A stretch of DNA of 64,000 bases from Bacteroidota bacterium (GCA_023424015.1 JAFAEM010000011.1:1-64000); one strand, 5' to 3'. Shown: positions 1-8,639, counted from the stretch's first letter. Translations and numbers: made by a program. The notes: a model not told the origin generated them from the letters alone.

Positions 1-236
1 TGGTAGTCTTTGTTCCAAAGCCGGTAGCAGCACTGCCAAAAACCAATGGCAACATGCTTTGTGGTCAGCCCGGTTAAGGCCGTCTGTAATTCTGTATCGT
101 CTTTGGGTTTTGCTTTATACTGATGGCTGGTGCGGGACATGCCCATCAGTTTACACGCCTTTCGGTTACTTAGCTGTTCATCCCTTACTAAAAAATCAAC
201 AGCTTCCCGTTTCTCCTGGGGCGTTACAACTTTTTT
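1..236 (-). CDS. IS3-family transposase OrfB, N-terminal part (partial)
   Basis: In the -1 frame relative to OrfA the minus strand stays open from the slippery site to the window edge. It reads KKVVTPQEKREAVDFLV, then RKACKLMGMSRTSHQYK, then FWQCCYRLWNKDY. This is the N-terminal helix-turn-helix (HTH_21-like) region that precedes the DDE integrase core in IS3 OrfB proteins. It has no start codon of its own here, which fits expression as an OrfAB fusion by frameshifting. The catalytic core lies beyond base 1. Confidence 0.8.
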
Positions 237-487
237 TCAATTAGGCTTTTCATCGCCCGGTTCTCCAGACTCATCTCTGCAAACATCTTTTTCAATTCAG
301 CATTCTCCTTCTCAAGTTCTTTAAGTCGTGCAACATCACTGGCTTCCATACCGCCATATTTGGCTTTCCAATTGTAAAAAGTGGGCTCGCTAATACCGAC
401 CTCTCGGCAGATATCTTTAACGGCTACACCAGTTTCCTGCTTCTTAATGGCTGCCACTATCTGGCTTTCTGTAAAACGCTTCTTCAT
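224..487 (-). CDS. IS3-family transposase OrfA
   Basis: An 87-residue DNA-binding subunit of an IS3-family transposase. Residues 1-50 form a helix-turn-helix of the transposase_8 type (KKRFTESQIVAAI, then DICREVGISEPTFYNWKAKY). Residues 55-85 form a leucine/glutamate-rich coiled coil that in this family mediates multimerisation (LKELEKENAELKKMF). The frame ends with a TAA just after the slippery heptamer at 230-236, so most ribosomes make OrfA and a fraction shift to make the OrfAB transposase. Length and composition fit the family. Only the 3' part of the element is missing from the window, so whether the copy is active cannot be judged. Confidence 0.9.
   Translation of the reverse strand: MKKRFTESQIVAAIKKQETGVAVKDICREVGISEPTFYNWKAKYGGMEASDVARLKELEKENAELKKMFAEMSLENRAMKSLIEKKL
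230..236 (-). promoter_or_regulatory. Programmed -1 frameshift heptamer A AAA AAG
   Basis: Read on the minus strand in the OrfA frame, the end of orfA is GAA AAA AAG TTG TAA. The heptamer A_AAA_AAG is the classic IS3-family slippery sequence. A one-base slip back gives AAA AAA GTT GTA, which enters the open OrfB frame. The OrfA stop lies one codon beyond the heptamer. A stimulatory stem-loop was not established. Confidence 0.8.
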
Positions 488-568
488 TGTATTTAAAGTT
501 TAAAGTTAACAAACTCATTTGTTGTTAACTCTAACTTTTGCTGGCCGAAGTTCGGGGGAGCTTACAGA

Positions 569-801
569 GGCGGTAAAAAAACAAAAAATGATGAGGCATT
601 TACCTTGCCCGGCATGGCTCAACCTTATTACCTTAGTAACAATAGGCCTCTGGTAAATTACCTTATTACCTATAAAAGTTCTCATGAAATTGGCCCGGGG
701 GGCGGTAAAAAAACAAAAAATGATGAGGCATTTACCTTGCCCGGCATAGCTCACCTTATTACCAGAGTAATAATAGGCCTCTGGTAAATTACCTTACTAC
801 C
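569..801. repeat. Pair of ~102-bp direct repeats upstream of the Y1 transposase
   Basis: Copy 1 (569-671) and copy 2 (701-801) start with the same 22 bases (GGCGGTAAAAAAACAAAAAA, then TG) and stay closely similar to the end, with one single-base indel and a few substitutions. Each copy contains ACCTTATTACC or a one-mismatch form twice (622, 660, 753, 791), in the same orientation, and a palindrome GGTAAATTACC (652, 783). Inverse forms of the 11-bp motif lie downstream of the transposase gene. The unit looks like a REP/REPIN-type sequence served by the neighbouring RAYT. Confidence 0.8.
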
Positions 802-816
802 TTCTAAAAAGCCACC

Positions 817-1263
817 ATGAAAATTGAGTACAATAACCTTTATACCCATTTTATTTTGATAACGCAGGACCGTATTCCCTCGATCCCTGAAAAGAGCCGG
901 GAAAGGGTAGAAAAGTATATTACTGGAATAGTAAATAACTATGATTCAAAACTATACAGCATTTATGCAAATCCTGAGCATGCTCACTTGCTTGTATCCC
1001 GTTCTCCTAAGTTTTCAGAAGAAGCACTGGCAACGATTATCGCAGACAGCTGCGCAAAATTTATCAATGATAATAAGCTTAGCTCTGGTGTATTCGCCTG
1101 GCAACAATCTGCTTCAGCTTTTTCTGTCTCCAAGACTGACATAGATAAAGTTTGCAAATATATACTCCAGCAGCCACTACATCACAGGAAGGAAACCTTC
1201 TCCGAAGAGTATGAAAAACTCATGAAGCATTACCAAAAGACACTTAAGTGGGACATAAGGTAA
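817..1263 (+). CDS. Y1 (IS200-like / REP-associated, RAYT) transposase
   Basis: A 148-residue single-domain HUH endonuclease of the Y1_Tnp superfamily, which cuts and rejoins single-stranded DNA at hairpin-bearing ends. The metal-binding HUH motif is visible as H55-A-H57 in ANPEHAHLLVS, and the likely nucleophile is Y115 in DKVCKYILQQPLHHRK. The spacing fits the family. No TnpB partner is adjacent. The gene sits between two clusters of the motif ACCTTATTACC, four upstream and four inverted downstream, one overlapping its own stop codon. This flanking pattern favours a REP-associated transposase over a free-living IS200, but the two cannot be separated from one copy. Confidence 0.85.
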   Translation: MKIEYNNLYTHFILITQDRIPSIPEKSRERVEKYITGIVNNYDSKLYSIYANPEHAHLLVSRSPKFSEEALATIIADSCAKFINDNKLSSGVFAWQQSASAFSVSKTDIDKVCKYILQQPLHHRKETFSEEYEKLMKHYQKTLKWDIR

Positions 1264-1404
1264 TAAGGTTGAGTTCGTTTTTGACAGGCTTGTTACTAAG
1301 GTAATAAGGTCGAACAGCCCCAACATCTTATTCCCTTATCTACTGAAAAATAAGCTAATAAGGTTGTGCCTTTATAGCAATTTATGTTACTAAGGTAATA
1401 AGGT
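1259..1404. repeat. Inverted REP-like motif cluster downstream of the Y1 transposase
   Basis: GGTAATAAGGT occurs at 1259, 1300 and 1394, with a one-mismatch form at 1354. Two of these sit inside the longer exact 19-mer GTTACTAAGGTAATAAGGT (1292-1310 and 1386-1404). Its perfect reverse complement lies upstream of the gene at 622-640. The first motif overlaps the transposase stop codon. Confidence 0.85.
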
Positions 1405-1466
1405 TTTCACTCCTGCTATGACAATGCACATCACCAGCTAAATCGAAAATTTGAAAGACACCCATG

Positions 1467-2819
1467 CTACTTCTTTCGCCTGAAAATAACGGCCGCGTTT
1501 TGCTGGAAGTCAGCGCTGAATCGAACCTGGTAGGTCGCGTCACCATCATCTACTACCAAAAGGCCAGTATTGGGTGGGTATTTTCCGAGGTTCTCGGCAT
1601 AGAGTACAAGGTTGAGCTCATCCTGGCCTGGCTGGATATAAATCGTTTTTTTGATGGCCGAAGCTTTAAGTCCCTGTTTGGCCAGCAATATCTCTCCATT
1701 TAATAAAACACTCACGGTATCACCGTCTATTTCTCCATTATCGTAGAGCTTAATGATAAGACTGTCTGATTTAAAAGTAAGCGTTTGTGGAGCCGCCATT
1801 CTTCTTTCGGCAACAAACACCGCCGCCGATGAAGCTGTAATTATGGGTTTGGTGACAGGTGTTGGTGTTATGGTTTTTTCAGGTTCCAGCTTGGCCATCT
1901 CAGAAGGGTCTATTTTTTTTGTCTCTGTTTTGGCGGGCTCTTCAGGTATCACCGGTTTTGTTTCTTTGACGGAAACCTGGTTTTTTATCCCGGGCCGTAC
2001 ATTGCTGGTTTCGATTTGCTTTTTATCCGCTATTATTTGACTTACAGGAGTCGAAGTATTTTTCAGGCTGGTAGCGGCAAGCGATTCTTCCAGGCTGGGC
2101 GCTGGTTTTGGCTGCTCCTTTTTCTCGCTACCAGTTGCTTTTGCTACCTCACTATTTATTGTTTTATTAGAAACGGTTTGTTGGGGCTGCCGGGGGGTAT
2201 CATTTTTTACTGCCGCCGCCTGCCGGGTGGGCACGGTTTCTTTTACCACTGCGTTTTGATATGCTATGTCTGCTGCACTGGCTTCTTTCTTTTTAGCTTC
2301 GGCATAAAACTCAACATTCTTTGCCAGGTCCAATTCTTCAAGATGCGGGAATAGTTTCGATTTGGCGATATCGGGTTCCGAGGTTAAACTTATTTTTCCC
2401 GAGATCGAATAATATCCATGCCGCTTTGTTTCCGTGGTTTTCCAGTCGCCATCCAGTTTCCAGATACTATCCTGCAGGTTGCGACGGAAAGTGCTGATGA
2501 GTTTAACTCCTTTATCGGGCCGGCGGGGGAAATTGTGACGAACGATCTCATCATCCTTTACTTCACAGATCTCGTTATCGATCGTTCCTTTTACTCTTTT
2601 GATGATGTAGTAAAGTGTATCGTTCACAGTAAATGTCATACGGGAATACCCGTACACCTTACCCCGGTATTCTGTCAGGGCAATCTCAAAGGCCTGGTCT
2701 TTCCTCACGGTAGCGCTGTCATTATCCAGGGTACCCACCCACAACCCTGTCAGGGATGTCTGTGCATAAAAAAATAAGGGGAAAAACAGTAAAATGAGCA
2801 GTAGTTGCAGGAATCTCAT
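1467..2819 (-). CDS. Secreted hypothetical protein with low-complexity linker
   Basis: A 450-residue protein of unknown function. It begins with a clear signal peptide (RFLQLLLILLFFPLFFYAQ). Residues about 20-165 look like a globular beta-rich domain starting TSLTGLWVGTLDND, as in extracytoplasmic Bacteroidota proteins. Residues about 185-335 are a long Lys/Glu/Pro/Thr-rich linker. The last ~110 residues form a second beta-rich domain containing LIIKLYDNGEIDGDTVSVLLNG, a pattern seen in small Bacteroidota surface domains. No catalytic motif is apparent. It stands alone, with a repeat-rich gap upstream. It is probably periplasmic or surface-exposed (inferred). Confidence 0.75.
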   Translation of the reverse strand: MRFLQLLLILLFFPLFFYAQTSLTGLWVGTLDNDSATVRKDQAFEIALTEYRGKVYGYSRMTFTVNDTLYYIIKRVKGTIDNEICEVKDDEIVRHNFPRRPDKGVKLISTFRRNLQDSIWKLDGDWKTTETKRHGYYSISGKISLTSEPDIAKSKLFPHLEELDLAKNVEFYAEAKKKEASAADIAYQNAVVKETVPTRQAAAVKNDTPRQPQQTVSNKTINSEVAKATGSEKKEQPKPAPSLEESLAATSLKNTSTPVSQIIADKKQIETSNVRPGIKNQVSVKETKPVIPEEPAKTETKKIDPSEMAKLEPEKTITPTPVTKPIITASSAAVFVAERRMAAPQTLTFKSDSLIIKLYDNGEIDGDTVSVLLNGEILLAKQGLKASAIKKTIYIQPGQDELNLVLYAENLGKYPPNTGLLVVDDGDATYQVRFSADFQQNAAVIFRRKK

Positions 2820-3012
2820 CGGGAACGTCGCAGTCTGGTTAAAGGATATTGTTTTGCCAGCTTATAAAACGAAAATTCCCCGGTTTGATTGTGCAGGTTT
2901 TATACAAACCTGGGCCTCATCACGATATCCTGGCAGGTCGGTTTCTCAACCAGCTATAGCTATGCCTATACAGAGAAAATTTGCACCAGCCAGCCAAATT
3001 ACTTCATCCCAC

Positions 3013-3341
3013 TTATTATTGTCCGGGGAACGCTGGAGTACTATAAACCACGGCGGGCACGGCGAGCACAGCGAAGGCGTCTGCATGTTAAAAAATATGC
3101 TAAGGATAACAGGACAAGATGCTAATACTCCGCTGTGTCCGCAGTGTGCGCTGTGGTTTCCTGACACATCGATACATTTTAACTACGGCCAGTAAAAGTA
3201 AAACTCATAGGTGCCGCCTGGGTTAAAGGTTTTGACAACAACCCAAAAGATTATTCCCGACAGTAATGAATCCCAATTATTATTGTCCGGGGAACGCTGG
3301 AGTACTATAAACCACGGCGGGCACGGCGAGCACATCGAAAG
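3013..3341. repeat. Two copies of a GC-rich interspersed repeat with hairpin potential
   Basis: The 580-bp gap 2820-3401 has no supported gene. It carries two copies (3013-3076 and 3277-3341) of a ~62-bp sequence starting TATTGTCCGGGGAACGCT (3017-3034, 3281-3298), followed by GAGTACTATAAACCACGGCG and a G/C/A-rich run. In copy 1 the run at 3045-3073 is an imperfect inverted repeat (23 of 29 positions) of 3131-3159. A third, inverted and more diverged copy lies at 35765-35815. Short frames through the unit read NHGGHGEH but show no sign of being genes. Confidence 0.75.
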
Positions 3342-3401
3342 GTATCTACGTGATAAAAAATCTGCTCCAGTCAACAATAATTACCAATTACTAAAACCCG
3401 C

Positions 3402-5051
3402 TTAGCGGTTCATGGAAGCCAGGAACTCTTCATTGCTCTTCGTTCCCTTCATCCTGTTTTGCAATTCCCGCATGGCTTCTTCCGTATTCATATCGGTGAG
3501 GAATACACGCAGCAGGTTCATACGCTGTAAGACATCTCTTTCCAACAGCAGGTCGTCGCGACGTGTAGAGGAAGCTGTAAGGTCAATAGCAGGATAGATA
3601 CGTTTATTAGCGAGTCTCCGGTCGAGCTGTAGTTCCATATTACCCGTTCCCTTGAACTCTTCAAAGATCACCTCATCCATTTTACTGCCGGTATCGATCA
3701 GCGCAGTAGCCAGGATGGTGAGTGAACCACCGTTTTCAATTTTACGGGCAGCGCCAAAGAATTGTTTTGGCTTTTGCATCGCATTTGCTTCCACACCACC
3801 GGATAATACTTTACCGCTGGAAGGTGCAACCGTATTATGGGCACGGGCAAGACGAGTGATGGAATCCAGCAGGATCACAACATCGTGTCCGCATTCAACC
3901 AGACGTTTTGCTTTTTGCAGGGCAATTGTTGACACCTTTACGTGCTTTTCAGCAGGCTCATCAAAAGTGGAGGCAATCACTTCCGCTTTTACGCTGCGTT
4001 CCATATCCGTTACCTCTTCAGGACGCTCATCCACCAAAACAACCATCAGGTAACATTCAGGATGGTTTTCGGCGATCGCGTTGGCCACCGCTTTTAACAG
4101 CATGGTCTTACCGGTCTTTGGCTGGGCTACTATCAGTCCGCGCTGTCCCTTACCAATCGGAGTGAACAGATCCATGATACGGGTAGAATAGTCAGATGGT
4201 GTCGTGAACAGGTTAAGTTTCTCGAATGGGAATAAGGGTGTCAGGTAATCAAAAGGCACACGGTCACGAACTTCATCGGGTCCTTTACCATTGATCGTGT
4301 CCACTTTTAATAAAGCAAAATATTTTTCACCTTCTTTGGGTGGTCTTACCGCACCATGAACAGTATCACCGGTCTTCAGGCCAAATAATTTGATCTGCGA
4401 AGGAGATACGTATACATCATCGGGTGATGAGAGGTAATTATAATCGGAGGAGCGGAGAAATCCATAACCATCGGGCATCATTTCAAGTACACCTTCGGAA
4501 AGGATCACACCATCAAATTCAATATTGAAATTTTGCTCGCGCTTATGATGATGTTGTTTTGGTGAAAGATTGAGATCACCTGCAGTAGCGGGTGCGTTTG
4601 GACCGAGGTTCAGGGGTTGTTCAGGTTGTTCGAGTGCGGCTTCTGCGGATTCAGTTTCCTCCATATCGGGTGCTACTTCTTCAACACGTTCAGCCGCTTC
4701 TTTATCTTCTGATTTCTTGCGTCCTTTTTTAGCGGGTTGTTTCTCTTCTTTTTTGCTTTGCCCGGCGCCGGCCTTCTTAACTACCTTTTTTTCTGTAGGT
4801 GCCGGTGTTGAACTTTCTTCCACCACCGCTTCTTCGGTTGAGTTAGCTGTGCTGGCTTTTATAATTCTTTTTCTTTTATTTTTTTCCTCGCCTGTACCTG
4901 CACCTTTGGAGCCTGCAATGGCCTGGTTGTCGAGAATTTTATAGATAAGTCCCTGTTTGTCGAGTTTTTTGGCATTGGGGATATTGAGCTGTTCGGCAAT
5001 GTCCAAAAGCTCAGGAACGATCATATCGTTCAATTGCAGAATATCGTACAT
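3402..5051 (-). CDS. rho: Transcription termination factor Rho
   Basis: A 549-residue RNA-dependent ATPase that ends transcription of unstructured, untranslated RNA. Residues 1-47 form the Rho N-terminal helical domain (MYDILQLNDMIVPELLDIAE). Residues ~50-170 are a highly charged insert (KRKR, KKAGAGQSKKEEK, then acidic), typical of Bacteroidota Rho and longer than in E. coli (419 residues). The cold-shock-like RNA-binding domain follows (DGYGFLRSSDYNYLSSPDDV). The ATPase core has Walker A AQPKTGKT near residue 312, VVLVDERPEEV and DSITRLARAHNTV, and ends with the RLANKRIYPAIDLTASSTRR region. All key elements look intact. It is monocistronic here. Confidence 0.97.
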   Translation of the reverse strand: MYDILQLNDMIVPELLDIAEQLNIPNAKKLDKQGLIYKILDNQAIAGSKGAGTGEEKNKRKRIIKASTANSTEEAVVEESSTPAPTEKKVVKKAGAGQSKKEEKQPAKKGRKKSEDKEAAERVEEVAPDMEETESAEAALEQPEQPLNLGPNAPATAGDLNLSPKQHHHKREQNFNIEFDGVILSEGVLEMMPDGYGFLRSSDYNYLSSPDDVYVSPSQIKLFGLKTGDTVHGAVRPPKEGEKYFALLKVDTINGKGPDEVRDRVPFDYLTPLFPFEKLNLFTTPSDYSTRIMDLFTPIGKGQRGLIVAQPKTGKTMLLKAVANAIAENHPECYLMVVLVDERPEEVTDMERSVKAEVIASTFDEPAEKHVKVSTIALQKAKRLVECGHDVVILLDSITRLARAHNTVAPSSGKVLSGGVEANAMQKPKQFFGAARKIENGGSLTILATALIDTGSKMDEVIFEEFKGTGNMELQLDRRLANKRIYPAIDLTASSTRRDDLLLERDVLQRMNLLRVFLTDMNTEEAMRELQNRMKGTKSNEEFLASMNR

Positions 5052-5365
5052 ACAAAAATCTTGAAGTTTGACACTGTGACTCGGTCACTTAAGTCTGAAA
5101 AATTTGAAAAAAGTTGAGTTTACTTGAACGGATAGGTAGGTTTCTGATGAGCCAATAATACAGGAGAACAGGTTACTTATCAGCCTCTTTCCAATGCAAT
5201 AATACATTGTTTTTGGTAAAAACAAAAATTTTTAGAAGCAGGGCAGACAAGCTTAACAGGTCTTTAGATGGATGTAAACCAGGCAGTGATACAGGCATTT
5301 AAGGCTTAAATTATGACAAATGCATCCTATATGAGTTATATCTTTGCCGTCCTTAAACGGACGAT
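5052..5365. other. Divergent rho-asnS intergenic region
   Basis: 314 bp between the rho and asnS start codons. It holds a -7 element for asnS (separate entry). No small gene, hairpin or recognisable rho promoter was found in the rest. Confidence 0.5.
5339..5346 (+). promoter_or_regulatory. Bacteroidota -7 promoter element TATCTTTG upstream of asnS
   Basis: TATCTTTG matches the Bacteroidota primary sigma factor consensus TAnnTTTG exactly. It lies 19 bp before the asnS ATG, leaving a short leader. No convincing -33 TTG element was identified. Confidence 0.6.
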
Positions 5366-6805
5366 ATGTTTAACAAGCGCATTAAAATAAAGGAATTGCT
5401 CACCCAGGAACCTACGGGGCAGGAAGTAGTGGTAATGGGTTGGGTACGCAGTTTTAGAAACAACCAGTTTATCGCCCTGAATGATGGTTCTACTAATAAT
5501 AATATCCAGGTTGTAGCCGGTCTTGGCAAATTTGATGACAGCCTGTTGAAGAGAATAACCATTTCAGCAGCGCTGAAGGTTTCCGGAAAAGTAGTGCCTT
5601 CTCCGGGTAAAGGGCAGAAGATGGATCTTGAGGCTGCGAGTATTGAAATACTGGGCGACAGTGATGCGGAACAATATCCCCTTCAACCCAAGAAACACTC
5701 TTTGGAATTCCTGCGTGAGATCGCGCACCTGCGTTTTCGCACCAATACTTTTGGTTCCGTATTCCGCGTGCGACATGCACTCGCGTTTGCAGTACATAAA
5801 TTTTTTAATGATAAGGGCTTTTTGTATATGCATACGCCTATCATCACCGCCAGTGATGCGGAAGGTGCTGGTGAAATGTTCAGGGTAACAACCCTGCCAC
5901 TTGATGCGATTCCCAGGGATGAGAACGGCGCAATTGATTTCAAAGAGGATTTTTTTGGACGCCCGACCAATCTTACCGTTAGTGGTCAGCTGGAAGGCGA
6001 ACTGGCTGCTACTGCATTTGCAGATATCTATACATTCGGTCCCACATTCCGTGCGGAGAATTCAAATACAGCGCGGCACCTCGCAGAGTTCTGGATGATC
6101 GAACCTGAAATGGCTTTTTATGATCTCGAGGACAACGCAAATCTCGCGGAAGAGTTTATCAAATACCTGATCGCCTATGTGATGGAACAGAACCGCGAAG
6201 ACCTGGCTTTTCTCGCACAGCGTTTAGCCGACGAAGAAAAACAGCTGCCGGCAGACAAACGTTCAGGCATGGGACTGATCGAGAAGCTGGAGTTTGTGTT
6301 GAACAACGACTTTGAAAGGCTGACTTATACAGAAGCGATCGATATTTTGCGGGAAAGCAATCACAACAAGAAAAAGAAATTCCAGTTTCCTATCACGGGA
6401 TGGGGCATGGATCTTCAAAGCGAACATGAAAGGTATCTTGTAGAAAAACATTTTCAAAAACCGGTCATACTGACCAATTACCCCGCGGCGATCAAATCGT
6501 TTTATATGCGGCAGAATGATGACGGTAAAACCGTAGCGGCCATGGATATCCTGGCACCAGGTATTGGAGAGATCGTAGGCGGTTCGCAAAGAGAGGAAAG
6601 ACTTGACAAACTGGAAGCCCGTATGAAAGAATTAAATATTCCAGCCGACGAACTTTGGTGGTATCTCGATACCAGGCGTTTTGGTACCGTGCCGCATGCA
6701 GGATTTGGACTGGGCTTCGAGCGGATGGTACAGTTTGTAACCGGAATGAATAATATCCGCGATGTGATCCCGTTTCCACGCACACCAAAGAATGCGGAAT
6801 TTTAA
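5366..6805 (+). CDS. asnS: Asparaginyl-tRNA synthetase
   Basis: A 479-residue class IIb aminoacyl-tRNA synthetase charging tRNA-Asn. An N-terminal OB-fold anticodon-binding domain (EVVVMGWVRSFRNNQFIALN) is followed by the class II catalytic domain. Motif 2 is seen in FRAENSNTARHLAEFWMIEP, and motif 3 in the glycine/arginine segment GFGLGFERMVQFVTGMNNIRD, with VIPFPRTPKNAEF at the C-terminus. The NSNTARHLAEF form distinguishes AsnRS from AspRS. Length is normal. It has its own -7 element and converges on the stress-protein gene, with only 7 bases between the two coding regions. Confidence 0.96.
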   Translation: MFNKRIKIKELLTQEPTGQEVVVMGWVRSFRNNQFIALNDGSTNNNIQVVAGLGKFDDSLLKRITISAALKVSGKVVPSPGKGQKMDLEAASIEILGDSDAEQYPLQPKKHSLEFLREIAHLRFRTNTFGSVFRVRHALAFAVHKFFNDKGFLYMHTPIITASDAEGAGEMFRVTTLPLDAIPRDENGAIDFKEDFFGRPTNLTVSGQLEGELAATAFADIYTFGPTFRAENSNTARHLAEFWMIEPEMAFYDLEDNANLAEEFIKYLIAYVMEQNREDLAFLAQRLADEEKQLPADKRSGMGLIEKLEFVLNNDFERLTYTEAIDILRESNHNKKKKFQFPITGWGMDLQSEHERYLVEKHFQKPVILTNYPAAIKSFYMRQNDDGKTVAAMDILAPGIGEIVGGSQREERLDKLEARMKELNIPADELWWYLDTRRFGTVPHAGFGLGFERMVQFVTGMNNIRDVIPFPRTPKNAEF

Positions 6806-6812
6806 ATTTGTT

Positions 6813-7640
6813 CTATTCATGAACACACATCACAGGGACATGTGATTCAAAAACCAGTTGCTTGGTAGAACTTTTTTTAAACAGCCCGCCAATGCGTTTG
6901 TGCTTTTTGGGTATAGTGATAACGATGTCGAGGTTGTTGGTCTCCGCGAATTCATTGATGCCATCTTCGATATCCCGGTTTTCAATGTAGTGATAAGTTG
7001 GTTTCATGTCTTCAAGTTCGCGGTGCAATAATTCCGACTGCATCGGTGTCTCTGGTTTGAAATGCCGGTTTTCATAGTCCACATTCAGCACATGCAATTC
7101 AGCATTGAATGTTTTTACAAAATTCCTGATCTCCTGCACCGGGGTGGACTCTTTGATGGCTTCAAAATCGCAGGCCAGCCCGATTTTCCTGATACCGGGT
7201 GTATATTCTTTACCAAGTGGTACACCAATAACAGGCCAGGTAATATGTTTGATAACAGATAGCGTATTGCTTCCAAACAACACTCTTTCCATAGTTGAAT
7301 GTCCTTTGGTACCCATTACCACAACGAAAGCCTGTTGAGTGCTGCACAGGTCCTCCAGCTCGTCCGACAGATTGCCCATACGTGCTTCAGTAAGGATCTC
7401 CACTTTACCAGAAGTAATATGCCCGATATCGTTTTTCAATTGGGCCAGTTTGGTCTCAGCAGATTCCTTCAACTCTTCAACCGATAACAAAACGATGGGT
7501 GTGTCGGATACACTCAAAGGCAGCTGGTAAACATGAAAGAGAAAAAGTCTTGCGTTTATGGCCAGGGCCATATCGGCAGCATAGTTGGTTGCATTAAGCG
7601 CTGCGGGAGAAAAATCTGTGGCTACTACAATCGTCTTCAT
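6813..7640 (-). CDS. Universal stress protein with two Usp domains
   Basis: A 275-residue cytoplasmic protein made of two tandem Usp folds (residues ~1-145 and ~148-275). The first opens with MKTIVVATDFSPAALNA and carries the nucleotide-binding signature G-2x-G-9x-G-S/T in MGTKGHSTMERVLFGSNT, so this domain probably binds ATP. The second is degenerate: it keeps the IVITIPKKHKR strand but lacks the glycine loop. Such double-Usp proteins are common in Bacteroidota and are linked to stress and growth arrest in other bacteria; the specific role here is unknown. It is transcribed alone, towards asnS. Confidence 0.9.
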   Translation of the reverse strand: MKTIVVATDFSPAALNATNYAADMALAINARLFLFHVYQLPLSVSDTPIVLLSVEELKESAETKLAQLKNDIGHITSGKVEILTEARMGNLSDELEDLCSTQQAFVVVMGTKGHSTMERVLFGSNTLSVIKHITWPVIGVPLGKEYTPGIRKIGLACDFEAIKESTPVQEIRNFVKTFNAELHVLNVDYENRHFKPETPMQSELLHRELEDMKPTYHYIENRDIEDGINEFAETNNLDIVITIPKKHKRIGGLFKKSSTKQLVFESHVPVMCVHE

Positions 7641-8124
7641 CGTTTCTTATTTGAAGGTGAACAATTAGTTCATACTAAAGTTAACAAGGCATTGCCTCTT
7701 ACCATGAATACGTTGGGGTCTTTTCATGAAATTATGTGGAAATTTTTTAATTGGGGCTTTAGGTAGATTCATTTGTCAACGGAATCAACCCATTTCAAAA
7801 GGATGATGAGCCTTTCATTCTTTTACAGCCTCAAGGCTGGTACCTACAGTTTTATTAATTTATTACAGATAGCACCCTGAATCTTCCCGAAGCTGCGAAG
7901 GCGGTTAATAAAAACCGGGAAAAAAGGGTATTTATCCGGCTATTTTACCGCTGGTCAAAACTTCTTTATCCCGGGCTTAAAGATTTTTTAAAATATAAAT
8001 AGCTGATAAATAATATAATATACGTTTTCGACTATCCTGTTTAATGTCCATTACCTGAAATAATTTGGTACTTTGTGTTGCATAGTACCAAATATCACCG
8101 TATCTTTGATTTGTATTGAGAAAT
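7641..8124. other. Intergenic region with one promoter
   Basis: 484 bp between the divergent stress-protein gene and the NTF2-like gene. It has a small palindrome CAGCCTCAAGGCTG near 7837 and AT-rich sequence. The only interpretable signal is the promoter at 8078-8108. I see no small gene. Confidence 0.45.
8078..8108 (+). promoter_or_regulatory. Bacteroidota-type promoter (TTG -33, TATCTTTG -7)
   Basis: TATCTTTG at 8101-8108 matches TAnnTTTG exactly. A TTG at 8078-8080 lies 20 bases upstream, the spacing expected for the -33 element. The start codon chosen for the downstream gene (8125) lies 16 bases after the -7 box. Confidence 0.65.
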
Positions 8125-8589
8125 ATGAATAAAGGATCAGTCATAGCGATAATGTTCAGCTTCATTTCGGTAATGGTGTTTGCACAACCGGAAAAAGAGG
8201 TAAAAGCAACGGCATTATTTGAAGAGATCGCGAAGCTGGATAGTGTGGTTTTTGATGCGTTCAATAAAAGAACCGTAGATGGGTTCGCACTTTATTTCAG
8301 CAAGGACCTGGAGTTCTTTCATGACAAAGGTGGTCTCACAGGTTTTGACCACACTATTAAATTCCTCCAGTCACTTAAGGACAGTGGCGATGATCTGCGG
8401 AGAGAATTGATCAAAGAAAGCCTGGAAGTATTTCCGATACCCGGCTATGGCGCCATGCAGATCGGTTCACACCGCTTTTACCACACCAGCAATAAAAATT
8501 CGAATGGTGCCATCTTCAAGTTTGTTCATATATGGCAAAAGAAAGATGACCATTGGAAAATTACAAGGGTAGTCAGTTATGACCATTAA
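8125..8589 (+). CDS. Secreted NTF2-like protein (DUF4440/SnoaL type)
   Basis: A 154-residue protein with a signal peptide (MNKGSVIAIMFSFISVMVFA, then Q). The mature part is a cone-shaped NTF2-like fold, seen in the opening helix ALFEEIAKLDSVVFDAFNKR, the central ALYFSKDLEFFHDKGG and the last strands FKFVHIWQKKDDHWKITRVV, typical of DUF4440 proteins. No catalytic residues can be assigned. The frame could start at a TTG at 8116, but the ATG at 8125 gives a clean signal peptide and fits the promoter. It precedes padR by 50 bp and may be co-transcribed with it. Confidence 0.8.
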   Translation: MNKGSVIAIMFSFISVMVFAQPEKEVKATALFEEIAKLDSVVFDAFNKRTVDGFALYFSKDLEFFHDKGGLTGFDHTIKFLQSLKDSGDDLRRELIKESLEVFPIPGYGAMQIGSHRFYHTSNKNSNGAIFKFVHIWQKKDDHWKITRVVSYDH

Positions 8590-8639
8590 AATAAAAGATA
8601 ACAGCGGGCCTGTTTGTCAGGCCTCTTAAATAAAGTAAT

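Larger units (their letters stand above)
1..566 (-). mobile_element. IS3-family insertion sequence, 5' part (continues past window start)
   Basis: Two overlapping transposase frames (orfA and the beginning of orfB) lie on the minus strand with a slippery heptamer at their junction, the standard IS3-family layout. The probable upstream terminus is near base 566, where the minus strand reads TGTAAGCTCCCCCGAACT; IS3-family ends typically start with TG. The other terminus, the inverted-repeat partner and the target duplication lie outside the window, so the exact border is inferred. The element abuts a duplicated repeat that precedes the Y1 transposase gene at 817. Confidence 0.75.

Noticed and set aside
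3652..4944. Plus-strand frames of 85-133 codons inside rho
   Set aside because: All are antisense to a complete, well-conserved Rho and have low-complexity or shadow composition.
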